From Psettodes erumei (lineage: Eukaryota; Chordata; Actinopteri; Pleuronectiformes; Psettodidae): DNA of 64,000 nt. Position numbers and translations under genes: made by a program. Where the stretch lies: assembly GCA_016785225.1 (NCBI GenBank), contig JAFBJZ010000510.1:744001-808000 (forward strand), given 5' to 3'. This document shows, one piece after another, positions 1-9,760 of the stretch (within the stretch, counting starts at the first letter, position 1; the number at the start of each line of letters is the position of its first letter). The notes under the pieces were generated by a model. It was not told where the DNA came from. It did no database searches and saw only the letters and a program-made list of their open reading frames with translations.

Positions 1-1200
1 CAGAGGGCAGTTGACAGACGAGTTTAACACCAGCAAAAATCAGCACAGAATGCACTTAATAATCACTTTATATATGATATTAAACCACCCTGGAAATTAG
101 AAGGAATGCACATCCAAAAGATAATGAGGTTCCATTTGCACAAAATGCTGCAGCAGGTAACAGCTGAAAGGGCACAGATGTTTACACTGGGTTTTAAAAT
201 TGATGCATGTTGATTCGTTACTATGCAAGTTAAAATCTCTAAAAAGTGCGTTCAACGAACAGCGCTGCACACACGTTGTTAACAAGGACACAGGACTACT
301 CTTAATGAGAGCTTTAGGATTCAGTAAAAGGCTAAATGCCCTGTTATCCCTTTGACTGTTTTTGTAGATGAGGGTGCACTGCAAAACTAATTCATTAATA
401 TATGAAGAACAGTGAATTTATAGGCTGAATAAAGTAACACTTGTGAGAAAGAAAACTTCTTTTAAGTAGAAACTAATGAAATTCGGGTTTCTATTTTCTG
501 GTATTACAAATTTTGAAAATAGATTTCTCACATTTTCAAGCTGCCTACTTGAAATTCATCAACTTGTGGTAACAGAATTTATCACTGTCTTCAGAAATGT
601 CATCATTTCTTTAGGAAAAGTCTTGTAACTTGAAATAAGTTTCTCCATAAACAGTTTCTGTTCCATTCCATAAGCCATTCCATAAGGGTCTCAATACATT
701 TTTGTCTGCAGTCAGTAATAGTGATACTGACGTTAAAGTTACAGAGTCATAAAATACCTTGCAGATGATAAAGCATTAATAAATGAAAAAAGCAGGAAGA
801 TACATAATTTAAAAAAAAAACAAGCCAACACAGGAAAAGGTGAAGATATAAAAATATCTGTGTGGCGAGCTGTGCTGTTTCCAGGCAAACAACCCAAACC
901 TTTGCAGTTCGGAGAGGGTTTGATTGATAAAATGTATGCAAATATATGCAAGGTTCATTATTCACTCGTTTAATGATGAAACAAAACAGACAATTAGTGC
1001 AACAAGATTACTTAAAAAGTCTACCTCGGAAAAACATCTCCGGAAGACGACTCAGCAAACTCCATCACGGGGACTGATGGATGATTACGTCCAGGCATGT
1101 GCAGTGTTAATCATGCGGCCGGTTAACGATGACCGGTGATCACATTAGAGTAGAAATACTGTAAGAATTAACACGAGACTGAACAACAACAATCACTGAG
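1..1200. other. Non-coding stretch, no gene seen
   Basis: This AT-rich stretch has stop codons throughout all frames and only short chance reading frames. I see no splice-flanked exon, RNA gene or known repeat. A run of ten A residues near 820 is the only low-complexity feature. Confidence 0.5.
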
Positions 1201-1214
1201 TTAAAGCACAAACT

Positions 1215-1568
1215 CTACAGCAGCAGTAGCAGTGACGTATCGCCCAGGGTTGGCCCGGGCAAGGCGAGCTCCATCCGGGAGTTCAGAAACTCAATTTATT
1301 TCTCCGCCTCCTCGAGTCTGTGTGAGCACAGGTGGTGCTGGTTCCAAGACTCCGTCAGCTGCTTCAATAGAGAGGAGTTTTCAAACATGAGTCCCTCCAG
1401 CTGCTCCACCTGCACAGCGATCCCCTAAATGAGACGCATGCAGCCTTTGCTAGTGCTCATGTCGTCCTCCCTCAGCATCTTCTGCTGCTGCTGCTGTGGC
1501 TGCTGTTGCTGCAGCTGTTGAGGCTGCTGCTGCTGCACTCGTATGACGTGACTTCCAGCACACTGATG
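1215..1568 (-). pseudogene. Broken coding fragment: poly-Q tract followed by coiled coil
   Basis: Read on the minus strand, one frame runs from just after an in-frame TGA (1571-1569) through a glutamine-rich tract (about 1536-1482, CAG/CAA codons with scattered Pro and Leu), then KMLREDDMSTSKG. It meets a TAG at 1427-1425, continues as EQLEGLMFENSSLLKQL and TESWNQHHLCSHRLEEAEK, meets a TAA at 1298-1296, continues as IEFLNSRMEL, and ends at a TAG at 1217-1215. All three stops are in one frame without frameshift, and the two internal ones sit where a single C-to-T change from CAG or CAA would create them. The middle section has coiled-coil composition (E, K, Q, L, N in heptad-like spacing). I do not recognise the family. 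It could be a decayed exon or retrocopy, a transposon ORF1-like fragment, or chance in a trinucleotide repeat. No acceptor-like pyrimidine tract precedes it on this strand. Confidence 0.45.
1481..1538. repeat. Interrupted CTG/CAG trinucleotide tract
   Basis: CTG triplets broken by TGG, TTG and GAG variants, about 58 bp. It forms the glutamine-rich part of the minus-strand broken frame. The interruptions suggest an old, stable tract. Confidence 0.85.
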
Positions 1569-1606
1569 TCATGTCATCGGCCATTTTAGTGATCAAGTAT
1601 ATACAG

Positions 1607-1690
1607 CAGGGATGGGCAACTTTAATGCTATGGAGGGCCACAATTTTTTTCCAGCATGGCCCCAGGGGCCACATTATAACCATAAATTTT
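1607..1690 (+). mobile_element. hAT-like transposon end or MITE fragment
   Basis: The segment begins with CAGGGATGGGCAACTTTAAT and continues with GAGGGCCAC, then GGGGCCACAT. The CAGGG(A/G)TGGGCAA opening followed by a GGGCC motif is the usual form of terminal sequence in several vertebrate hAT families. I see no transposase and no matching opposite end, so this is a remnant. The exact family is not determined. Confidence 0.45.
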
Positions 1691-1765
1691 CATCATCCTC
1701 TGCTACATATATATGTATAATAACACATTGTAGTTATTACCAACATTTATTGTAGTTGTTATAGA

Positions 1766-2183
1766 ATGTTTAACATTCAAACCCTCCCCATCACACAGTA
1801 CACAGACAGCGGAGTACCTTCTCATACAGGCTGCTCCAGCTCCGCTGTCAAAAGTTCAGATACAGGAAGTCTTTCCTGCCACATGCCATCACACTTTACA
1901 ACAGCAACTAACTCTGGCCATATGCACCTTATGTTTTTCTTACGCACCGTGTAAACTGCACCTTACCTGCTCACTGTACCTTATACTTATTTGCACTAAA
2001 ATAATTGCCTCTTTTTTACATTCTTGACAGAGATGGTTATATTGTAGATTCATGTATATATTTTGCTTAGACTAATGTATATATTTCAGATTCATGTATA
2101 GTGCTTTTATAGGCTGTCTCTTTATACCTAATGTGTAATGCTGCTGCTACACTAAAATTTCCCAACTTGGGATCAATAAAGTA

Positions 2184-2236
<53 letters not shown>
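1766..2236 (+). mobile_element. Probable 3' end of a non-LTR retrotransposon with (ATCT)n tail
   Basis: The last 60 bp before the microsatellite read TTTCCCAACTTGGGATCAA then TAAAGTAT, running directly into ATCT repeats. In fish genomes a 'TTTCCC...GGGATCAATAAAGTATCTATCTATC' ending is a recurrent dispersed 3' tail, typical of LINE-type elements that end in a short tandem repeat instead of poly-A. The upstream few hundred bases (AT-rich, TTGCAC words) may be the untranslated 3' region of the same copy, but its 5' boundary is not visible. No reverse transcriptase frame is present. Confidence 0.5.
2185..2236. repeat. (ATCT)n microsatellite
   Basis: About 13 uninterrupted ATCT units directly attached to the GATCAATAAAGTAT tail, so it probably arose from that element's terminal repeat. 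Confidence 0.95.
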
Positions 2237-2865
2237 GTCAAGTTATTTGTATGTGACCACAAATCCCAATTCTCTCTCAGACTTTGAGTTGTTTACTTCA
2301 ATAGGATCAAATGTACATAATACCATCCCTGTCCGGTAGAAACTGTTTATAAAACACTACTGCAAATTATACACATATTTAGTGTCCGATTTCTCCATCA
2401 ATGCAACGGCAGCATTGAAGGTGAAAGGTAACATCTCCATAGGGAGGAAGGTGAGGGAGAAGGTTATTAGATTAGTGTGAGAGAAGTGTTTCACCAATGG
2501 GCCCCGCGGGGCAATGTGATTGATCTCTCAAGACAGATTGTGTGCAATTACAGTCCATTTGTTCCAGCCTGGCCTCCCCTCCCGTTAGAGAGGACCTGGT
2601 AATGGAACTGGCTGGCTAGCCCCTATTGTCTTTGACGTGCCTCTTTTCTGTCTTCTTCCCACTTCTCTTTCCATCTGTATCCCTTATCTCACGACCTCTC
2701 TCTTCTTCTCTCTTTTCTCTCACCATCAGGATCACTTTATCTTCCAAGTGCAACAAATACACTAGATCTCGCCTCCTTATAATTTCTTTCTTTACCTCTT
2801 CCTCTTTATCTCCCCTTCTCTGTCCTCCCACCCTTCACTTTCCTTCCCGTCCACTTTTCTGTCAC

Positions 2866-3150
2866 TTTCTCTTCTTTCTGTCTGGCTCAGGCAATTATAT
2901 GCTTCCCGGCTTCCAACGAAAGGCTTTTCCTTTTCGGAAGCGAGAACCCCCTTCCCCCCGTTATCCCACATGGCCTCCTCTGAAGGACCCAGTAGAGACA
3001 GTCACTTGCAGGATATATCGAGCAGAACTTAATTAGATGAAGCCTGTGATACCAATGAATGCAGCACGGGCCTCACGTGCAGTGCAAAGGGACATAGAAA
3101 AAGATATTAATGACGTGCCACTCCACAAATTTGGCCAACAGTTTCACGAC
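2866..3150 (+). repeat. Array module A
   Basis: Landmarks: TTTCTGTCTGGCTCAG, GCAATTATATGC (about 2893), CCACATGGCCTCCTC, TGAAGGACCC (2981), TTAATTAGATGAAGCC (about 3030) and GCAGTGCAAAGG (about 3079). With module D it is the most complete copy. Confidence 0.7.
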
Positions 3151-3189
3151 CATGTGACCTGTCTGTTGTCTCACACCCTTTCCTCTTCT

Positions 3190-3515
3190 TCCTCTTTATC
3201 TTTCTGTCTGGCCAAAGCAATTATATGTTTTGCAGCTCTTCGCCTAAGCTCTTTCCTTTCAGCACTAACCCTTCCTTCCTCCCTCCTCAGCTTTCTTTGC
3301 CCCTTATAGCACAGTTCCACTTTCTGTGTCATTCTTGTCCTCCTGGTCCTCTCTGAAGGACCCAGAGGAGCTGGCCTCTCGGGTGAACCCTCATGAGATA
3401 GGATTCAAGCACAATTAGGTGAGGGTTGCAAAAAAATGTAGTATGACCTCACATACACTGCAAGACCATTGCTCAATGTGCCACAAAAACATCAATATTC
3501 AGTGGTATTTATGTT
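3190..3515 (+). repeat. Array module B
   Basis: Landmarks: TCTTTCTGTCTGGCCAAAGC, AATTATATG (about 3220), CTCTGAAGGACCCAG (3352), ACAATTAGGTGAGG (3411) and ACACTGCAAGACC (about 3456). The segment between the first and second landmarks is longer and pyrimidine-rich compared with module A. Confidence 0.68.
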
Positions 3516-3539
3516 AACAGGCAGTCTGTATTTTATTTA

Positions 3540-3815
3540 TTTCTTTCCTTCAGTAGTTATGTAACCCCCCTCCTTTCTTTTGCCTCTCTGCTCCACACCT
3601 CCACCTCCCTCTCCATACCTCTTCATCCCTCTCCCTCTAAAGGATGTTAAGAGTCTATGTTTGCAGGGCATGCTTGCGAGATATGGAGTGGAACTTAATT
3701 AGCTGAGCCGAGAGACAAAACAAAAGCCCACCGGGCCTCGTGAAATGCAAAGGAATGGTATAGCAACTTTGATTGATATGTTCCTGAAAACATACTGCAC
3801 AAATTTGAAGCAACT
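3540..3815 (+). repeat. Array module C
   Basis: Landmarks: CTTCAGTAGTTATG (weak version of the GCAATTA word), a long C/T tract, CTCTAAAGGATG (about 3636), GCGAGATATGGAGTGGAACT, AATTAGCTGAGCC (3697), GGGCCTCGTGAAATGCAAAGG (written here as one 20-base-scale landmark near 3735) and CTGCACAAATTTG. The last word also occurs in module A as CCACAAATTTGG. Confidence 0.62.
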
Positions 3816-3954
3816 TTCTGAATTTTGACCCCCCTCCTACTGCCTCTTCGGCACTGGGCTGCAGATTTGTCAAGGTAAGCGAAATCGCCCATGTGCATTT
3901 TTCCCAAGCCGCTTTCTCCAGCTCTTCCTGCGGGATCCCAAAATGTTTCCTGGC

Positions 3955-4345
3955 CAGATGGAGCAATTACCTGAATAACTATGAATCAACAGGAACAACT
4001 ACCTCAACCTGGTGTAGACGTGCTTGGCAACATTTAGCCATTTTATGAGATTTAGATAGAAGATGTAGATAGGAGCAAGAGCAGATGCTGTACATTTGCT
4101 ATCTTTCTCCCATCTGCAGCCCCCCCTGCTGTGCACCTCTACTTTCCTCTCCATTCCTCATGGCCTGCTTCAGAGGACCTTGCAGAGGGCATGTCTTTGG
4201 TTCAGGCTCACAAGATATTGAGTGAAACCTAATTAGATGAACTAAGTGACGCAAACAAATCCAATGGGAGCCCGCATACAGTGCAGAGGGCCAGAGTGAA
4301 GACCTGTATAAATCACTCTCCACTATAAATATGAACATTAAGTGA
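3955..4345 (+). repeat. Array module D
   Basis: Landmarks: GAGCAATTACCTG (3961), CCATTCCTCATGGCCTGCTT (4151), CAGAGGACC (4171), AAGATATTGAG, CCTAATTAGATGAAC (4229) and CAGTGCAGAGGG. It is longer than the others because of extra sequence between the GCAATTA word and the C-rich tract. Confidence 0.66.
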
Positions 4346-4404
4346 AATTATGAGTGTTGAGTGCTCTCTTCACAGGTTCTCTTTGATTCTCATGTTCTTT
4401 CTCA

Positions 4405-4690
4405 CACTCTTTATCTTCCTTCATCTTTTTGTCTGACCTGCAGCAATTACTTCCTGTTCTACCTCTTTGTTAAAGCCCTTTCATCTCACCAGCAGCACCA
4501 CAATTCCCACTTCCCTCCTTCTTGGGTGCCTCCAAAGCAGCACCACTCCTTTCCTCTCTCAGTACCTCTCGGCGCTCTCTGAAGGACTCTATTGACTGTG
4601 TCTCTTGGGTGTACCACTGAGAGAAACACAATTACATGAACTTTCCGCAGGCTTAGCAGACGTCACAGATCACACCACTTGTACTGTTGC
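4405..4690 (+). repeat. Array module E
   Basis: Landmarks: CTTTTTGTCTGACCTGCAGC, AATTACTTCC, a C/T-rich centre, CTCTGAAGGACTC (4578) and ACAATTACATGAAC (4628). The CAGTGCAAAGG word is not recognisable. After this copy the pattern stops. Confidence 0.62.
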
Positions 4691-4700
4691 AGGAGGAGAA

Positions 4701-5265
4701 TAGGCTCTGTCACAACAGTGGCGACAGAGGTAATTAGCTTTAGGTTTCATGTTGTTCCTTTGGCGGACGGTGTGTCGAAGCAGAAGCAGCGAGATCATGT
4801 GATTTTTCTTCACACGATGATGAATTGGAGGACTGAGGGGAAAAATGTAACCTGTCAGAGATGAACTGTTGCGGATTAACAGCCACTCCCAAACCACACA
4901 CATGCTTCCCAGCCACTTACATTTCCAGCCATAAATTTTAGTATTGACAACCTCATCCATCACGTCGGATGCAATCGTGAGAGTAGCTTGGTGTTTTGAT
5001 GTTAGCAAACTTCCACTGCACTGTTGATATGCGTTAATTTGAGGAGTCGATCTGCTCTCAGTTCTCTTTTTCTGTCATGCCTGTTTTCATTTGAAATCTT
5101 ACGAGATAAACCTGACTGTCATTCAGATTTGTGACTGACAACTGATTGGATCAAACTAGAGTGAGTCTAATCTAGTTATTGCTCAGTTTTCACTTTAGTG
5201 CTGGTTTTATCATGCATTAATTTTTATTTTCCAAATTAAACATCTAGCTTATAAAACGTCATGAA
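4701..5265. other. Non-coding stretch after the tandem array
   Basis: Ordinary-complexity sequence without a convincing reading frame. An AATTAGCTTTAGG word near 4730 resembles the array landmark but lacks the flanking words, so I do not count it as a further module. Confidence 0.45.
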
Positions 5266-5269
5266 ATAT

Positions 5270-5702
5270 TAAGAGTCTAGAGTAAGTGATGCTAACAGAT
5301 CAAGTCTTTGAGCTAAATGCTAATGTCAGTAGGTTAACATGACATTGCTTGCATGCTGATGTTACTTACTTACTTGCAGGTATAGCTACCAATTTAATTG
5401 TATTTATTTAGTGTGTTGGCATGCTAAAATGTGCTAATTAGTGATAACTACAAAATACAACTGAGGCTGATAAAGTCACTGGTTATGCTGGTATTTAATA
5501 ACAGACGTTCAATGATCTAGGACTCAGGAAGCCAAGGGACCACCAAAGTCAGCAGACGTTATCCTCTCGGGACTGTGATCATCATCACAAATTTAATGGG
5601 AATCCATCTGGTGGCTGTTGGGGTGTTTCAGTCTCATCCGAATTGATGAAGTGACCAACCAATTGATGGACATTGCCATCCCTAGACCAGTACTGCTCTG
5701 AG
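5270..5702 (+). mobile_element. Dispersed percomorph-type repeat
   Basis: Contains, in order, AGTGATGCTAACAG, TTTGAGCTAAATGCTAATG, GGCATGCTAAAATG, ACAACTGAGGCTGATAAAGT, CACCAAAGTCAGCAGACGTT, AATTTAATGGGAATCCATCT, TGTTTCAGTCT and GACATTGCCATCCCTAGAC. This ordered set matches my memory of a very common interspersed repeat of spiny-rayed fishes, which ends in 'gacattgccatccctag'. It is non-coding. I am not certain of its class. The copy is diverged and probably old. Confidence 0.75.
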
Positions 5703-8700
5703 TTTACTCACATTGTTGCCCACATCTGTCCTTCAATGTTTCATCCAAATTCCCAGTTAATCTGCATGGTGTGGCATAAAGTCATGTCCAGTGACAAGAC
5801 TGATCCAATCTACCCATCGTTTGGTGTGGTCCTGCCTGTATATACATCCTAATAATCTGAATACATTGGTCAAAAGAAGCTGTAACAGTGCATGTGCAAT
5901 GTTAGTCTGTATGTTTCAGTGATCTTTTTAATGAAATCTTTTCCCGGCTCAACTTTTAATTTGCCCCTATTTCTTCCTCTTCTTCCTTGCGTCCATGCTG
6001 TAGGCTCATATCCTCAGACCACTTGTGCTGCCCATCCCTCTTATCTAACTCAGTTTTTCCTCTCCAAATACCTTTTCTCTGTTGGTTTATCAGTTTCTCT
6101 GGCCTTCACGTCCTTCTTTATTATGCACTGCGTGACACACACTCTTCCATTATTCTCTCTCTCTCTCTATCTTACCATTTATAGAATATAGAATACTCTC
6201 GGTTAATTTGTTAAACTAATAACCTGTGACATTTTCACACAAATGTTCATCTGTAGAAACTGAATTAATGGAGCCCTGTTTCAAACTGTTTATTCAATTC
6301 ATCAAATGTTTCACATGGACATTTTTAAGCCATGCTAGTTGCAGTCAATCAGCCAGTCAGCAGATGATTCTTCACGCTGTTAAATGTTTGGTGAAGGAAA
6401 TGAATAAGTCTTTCCTAGGTGTACTGGATATGATTTTTTGGTATCGCAATAAGTGATGCATATCTGCTTCTTAGTTTTTGCTAATCCATCCAGCCAATGT
6501 GGAGATATTTCACTGGACATTTTGAAACTTAGATGTGCCATGTGAGGAGTCAAGGATTTATCCTCAGGGAACCGTGAAAGTCTGCCCAAAGCCACACGAC
6601 AATCCCCTCCATAAAATATTTTATTCTGGACTGAAATGCTGAGTCAGCTGACCAATTAGCAGCCCTATCCCTGTAGCAACGCTGCAAGCATAGCTCGAAA
6701 TGGCACAGACGTATTTTTTAAACACCAAGTCTCACAAATACAAAATCTTTCATTTTTGAAAAGAGCTGCCTGTCATCCTAACAAAGTTGTCTGAGTGTGG
6801 CAAAATGGCAAACATATAATGAAGGTAAGTTTCCCTTTGACTTTCTTGGTTTACTTTTGAAGACAGTCCCACATGTTTCCTGTCAGAGCTAAGCCTGGTC
6901 CACACAAGCTAAAGCAGCTGCAGGTATAGGCTGCTAATTCTCCTCATGATGGACTTGTTTGTTTGCTATAATTATACTGACACCTCAAATTATTCATGTA
7001 GAGATTTATTGTTGTTAAATTGCCACATGTAGCAGCTTCAATTATGCAATCACTTTAGTTTTTATGGCTTTCTTTCTCCCCCTCTCCCTGTCAGGCGTAA
7101 ACACATTCACGCCTTTTCTTTCAATGCTTCAAGCGTGTTTGCTGTTTCCTCATAATCTCCCCAGCTCTCCTTCCCTCACAGACACATGCATCTGCACTGT
7201 CAATAAACCCTATAAACACTGAATTTGTTAGGGTCTGAATAGACTTCCACTTTTTACCACTGTCCTCTGTTCTGGACAGGAAGCTTCTCCACCACTGGTT
7301 TAATCGGTCCGGAACAGGGTCCAGGTGCAGCTCGACAGGAGACCTCTCCTTCCCACGGAAAGCTGGTGATTACAGGCCAATTAGAGTAAACACTAACAGC
7401 CCAGCTTTATCCCAAACACAGCCTTTATCAGTCGGCAGCCCGCTTCTCTCTGGGCAACACCGGGTATTTATCTCCATCTCGACAGATAGACAGCCCCTTT
7501 GGGCAGCATCCTGCATGAAAATAGCTTCACTGTAAACATGTTCATCTTAAAAAGCTGTTTAATCTGGTATCCAGTTGTATCGTCCCATTTTGTTTAAATG
7601 TCGCGGAAATTGTAAACACTGCTAATTGATGCAAGAGAGCTCTGCTTGTTTCCGCGGCAAACGCATTTTCCAAGAGTGTGCCTGAAATTAGGCACATCTT
7701 GGAAAAACAAACCAAATAGATTCCAGTTTCGAATGTTAAAGCAAACGTGTAATATGCTGGCTGCAAAAATGTTCAAAATAAGCAAAGTTGTCTTCCTATT
7801 TTACAAGAAGACAGACGCGTTTACAGCAGTCCTATTTTGTTCAGAGGAAGCTCATCAATTACACTTATTCATCCTCACTGGAATTTATAAATGGGAAATG
7901 GATTGCACACAGAGTATTGGACACAATCCAAAGTATTTCTTTTCTACAATAAATTTGCATTTGAGTACTTGTGCTTAGATTTCTGGGGAACTTTAACAGC
8001 CAGTAACCTGGTGTCACTGAGACATGAACAGTGGTGAGGCAGTGTGGTGCAGGTGAGCTGAGATGATCAGGTGTTTCACAGATGAGCTGTTGGCAGCTAT
8101 TTTTCATAGTTGATCATTACCTGTAATTTTGAAGCTTCCCTGATGTGAGGATTTGCTACTTGTCTTTAGTCATGTATGGTGGTAGCTTGACTGTGTTTGG
8201 ATTTCTGACTGTTAGACAGATGAAACCAGCAATTTGCATGTCCTCCTGGACTCTAACACCGGGCACTATTAACTTATTAATTAAAAACAATTGGCACATC
8301 ATTTATTGATGTAAATATACTGCAGTGTCAGTTGCAGTGCTAAAAATGAACCGGACACAATGGAGTCAGCGTAGAATGAAGGTAACTTCTGTCTGAATGC
8401 CGATTTTTGTTTCTAAAAACACCTGTCCAGTTGTGCGGGGCCAGTAAACAATACTACTGCAGGTGATTATGTTTTGGAATGAAATGTCTGCAGACAAAAT
8501 TTATCGTGCCTTTAGTGGCAATTGATATGAAGAAGAAGCCGGCCTAAGCAATGAATCCTTGTCTGGCGTCTACACCGTGAACAACTGTTGAAGTGAGGAA
8601 CAAACCACAGCATCTGAAATGATGAAGGCCTGCAAGATTAAGTGCTGAAATTTTCCACTTATTTCTACAAAGCTTCACATCATCTTTTGGGACCCTGGCA

Positions 8701-9685
8701 GAATGAGTGGACATTTCCTCTGTAGTTCTCTCTTGTACTCTCAGATGTGTTGTTTCTTAAACACTCCCGTCCCTCTGATTCCTTTTAAAGAGCCAAAGCC
8801 CTTGTGGGCCCTTCTGTAAGTGATTTATGTGGACTTTTCATGTCTGTCCAAGTGTTGAACGAGCTCCTACAGCCAGGTCATGCAACATGGCCGTGAAAAA
8901 ATAAATGGGGATCGTGACTGACACAACACTAACACAACACACAGAAAAATAGCATAGCCACCACTTAAAGCCAACATGATACACAGCTGAAAGGAAAATT
9001 TCCATTTCAAGACTTAATTTCAGGCATGAAAACTTACTAAAGTAAATGTCTATTATGTCTGATTGCTGATGTAAACCTAAGGGAACTCTTGCGAATCAGG
9101 AAATAAAGGCTTTGCAAATAAAATAGAAATGGTATATAAACAGTAAGTAAGTAAAAACAATCTTATATTTACCACTGCGTGTCTGCCATAAGGCTGCGGT
9201 CTTCACACAAGGGAATGTTTCTTCATTCCACAGTACTCTTGGTCGGCTACCAATCACGTAACCTGCGTAAACTGCACACCCACCTTCCCATTCCAGCCCA
9301 CACGCTCCATTTCTGAGCAATCTGGAGACCTGCAATATGAATGAAAACAGATTGCTCCACGCGGCGATTAATGCCTGTTCTGCTACTTGCTTCAACACTG
9401 TCACCAATGGCGCATTAAGTTCCCTTCATGTAACAGTCCACCTCAACACGTTTACTGTTAGCGTTGCGTTGATACTCTCAGCAGGTTCCACTGTTGTCCA
9501 GCTGTCCTGCTGCTGGCCAATCACTTCTAAAAATATCTATAAAAAAACACTAATTTAGGATAATGATGCCCAATCACCCTTGAAATCTGTCCGTATGTGC
9601 GCACATACTGTACATGCCCGAATATACTGCATAGCCATGAGGAAGGACGACTTCAAACGCAAGGACAATCCAAGTCCATCTGTTC
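5703..9685. other. Non-coding stretch with possible regulatory blocks
   Basis: No exon, RNA gene or recognised mobile element is visible. Reading frames are short and do not resemble protein. A block at about 7365-7520 (GATTACAGGCCAATTAGAG, GGGTATTTATCTCCATC) and one at about 8270-8330 (repeated TTAATTAA words) have the balanced, homeodomain-word-rich look of vertebrate conserved elements. This is only an impression from composition. Confidence 0.35.
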
Positions 9686-9689
9686 TCCT

Positions 9690-9760
9690 TTCCTCCTCCT
9701 CCTCCTCCTCCTCTGCAGTCTCTCACGTCTGTCCCCTCTGTCCCCTCTGTCCCCTCTGTA
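9690..9760. repeat. (TCC)n tract and 9-bp minisatellite
   Basis: About eight TCC triplets (9690-9713) are followed, after 15 bp, by three perfect CTGTCCCCT units and a partial fourth (9729-9760). Both are pyrimidine-rich on the plus strand and could adopt triplex or i-motif structure. Confidence 0.85.

Larger units (their letters stand above)
2620..4700 (+). repeat. Array of five diverged tandem modules
   Basis: Five successive blocks share the same ordered landmarks: (1) a pyrimidine-rich tract with TTTNTGTCTG; (2) GCAATTAYNTG; (3) a C-rich tract with (T/C)CATGGCCTSCT; (4) a CTGAAGGACYC-like word; (5) an AATTAGNTGA word about 45-60 bp further on; (6) a CAGTGCAAAGG-like word. The AATTANNTGA landmarks lie at 3031, 3411, 3697, 4231 and 4630, giving spacings of 380, 286, 534 and 399 bp. 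Copies are heavily diverged with indels, so the array is old. A weaker partial match to landmarks 3-4 at 2570-2600 may be a sixth remnant. No frame is conserved between copies, which argues against tandem exons. Function unknown. Confidence 0.7.

Noticed and set aside
2866..4690. Array modules as tandemly duplicated exons
   Set aside because: Pyrimidine tracts before GCAATTA look acceptor-like in modules A and E, but no reading frame is shared between copies, indels are not in threes, and donors are not conserved.
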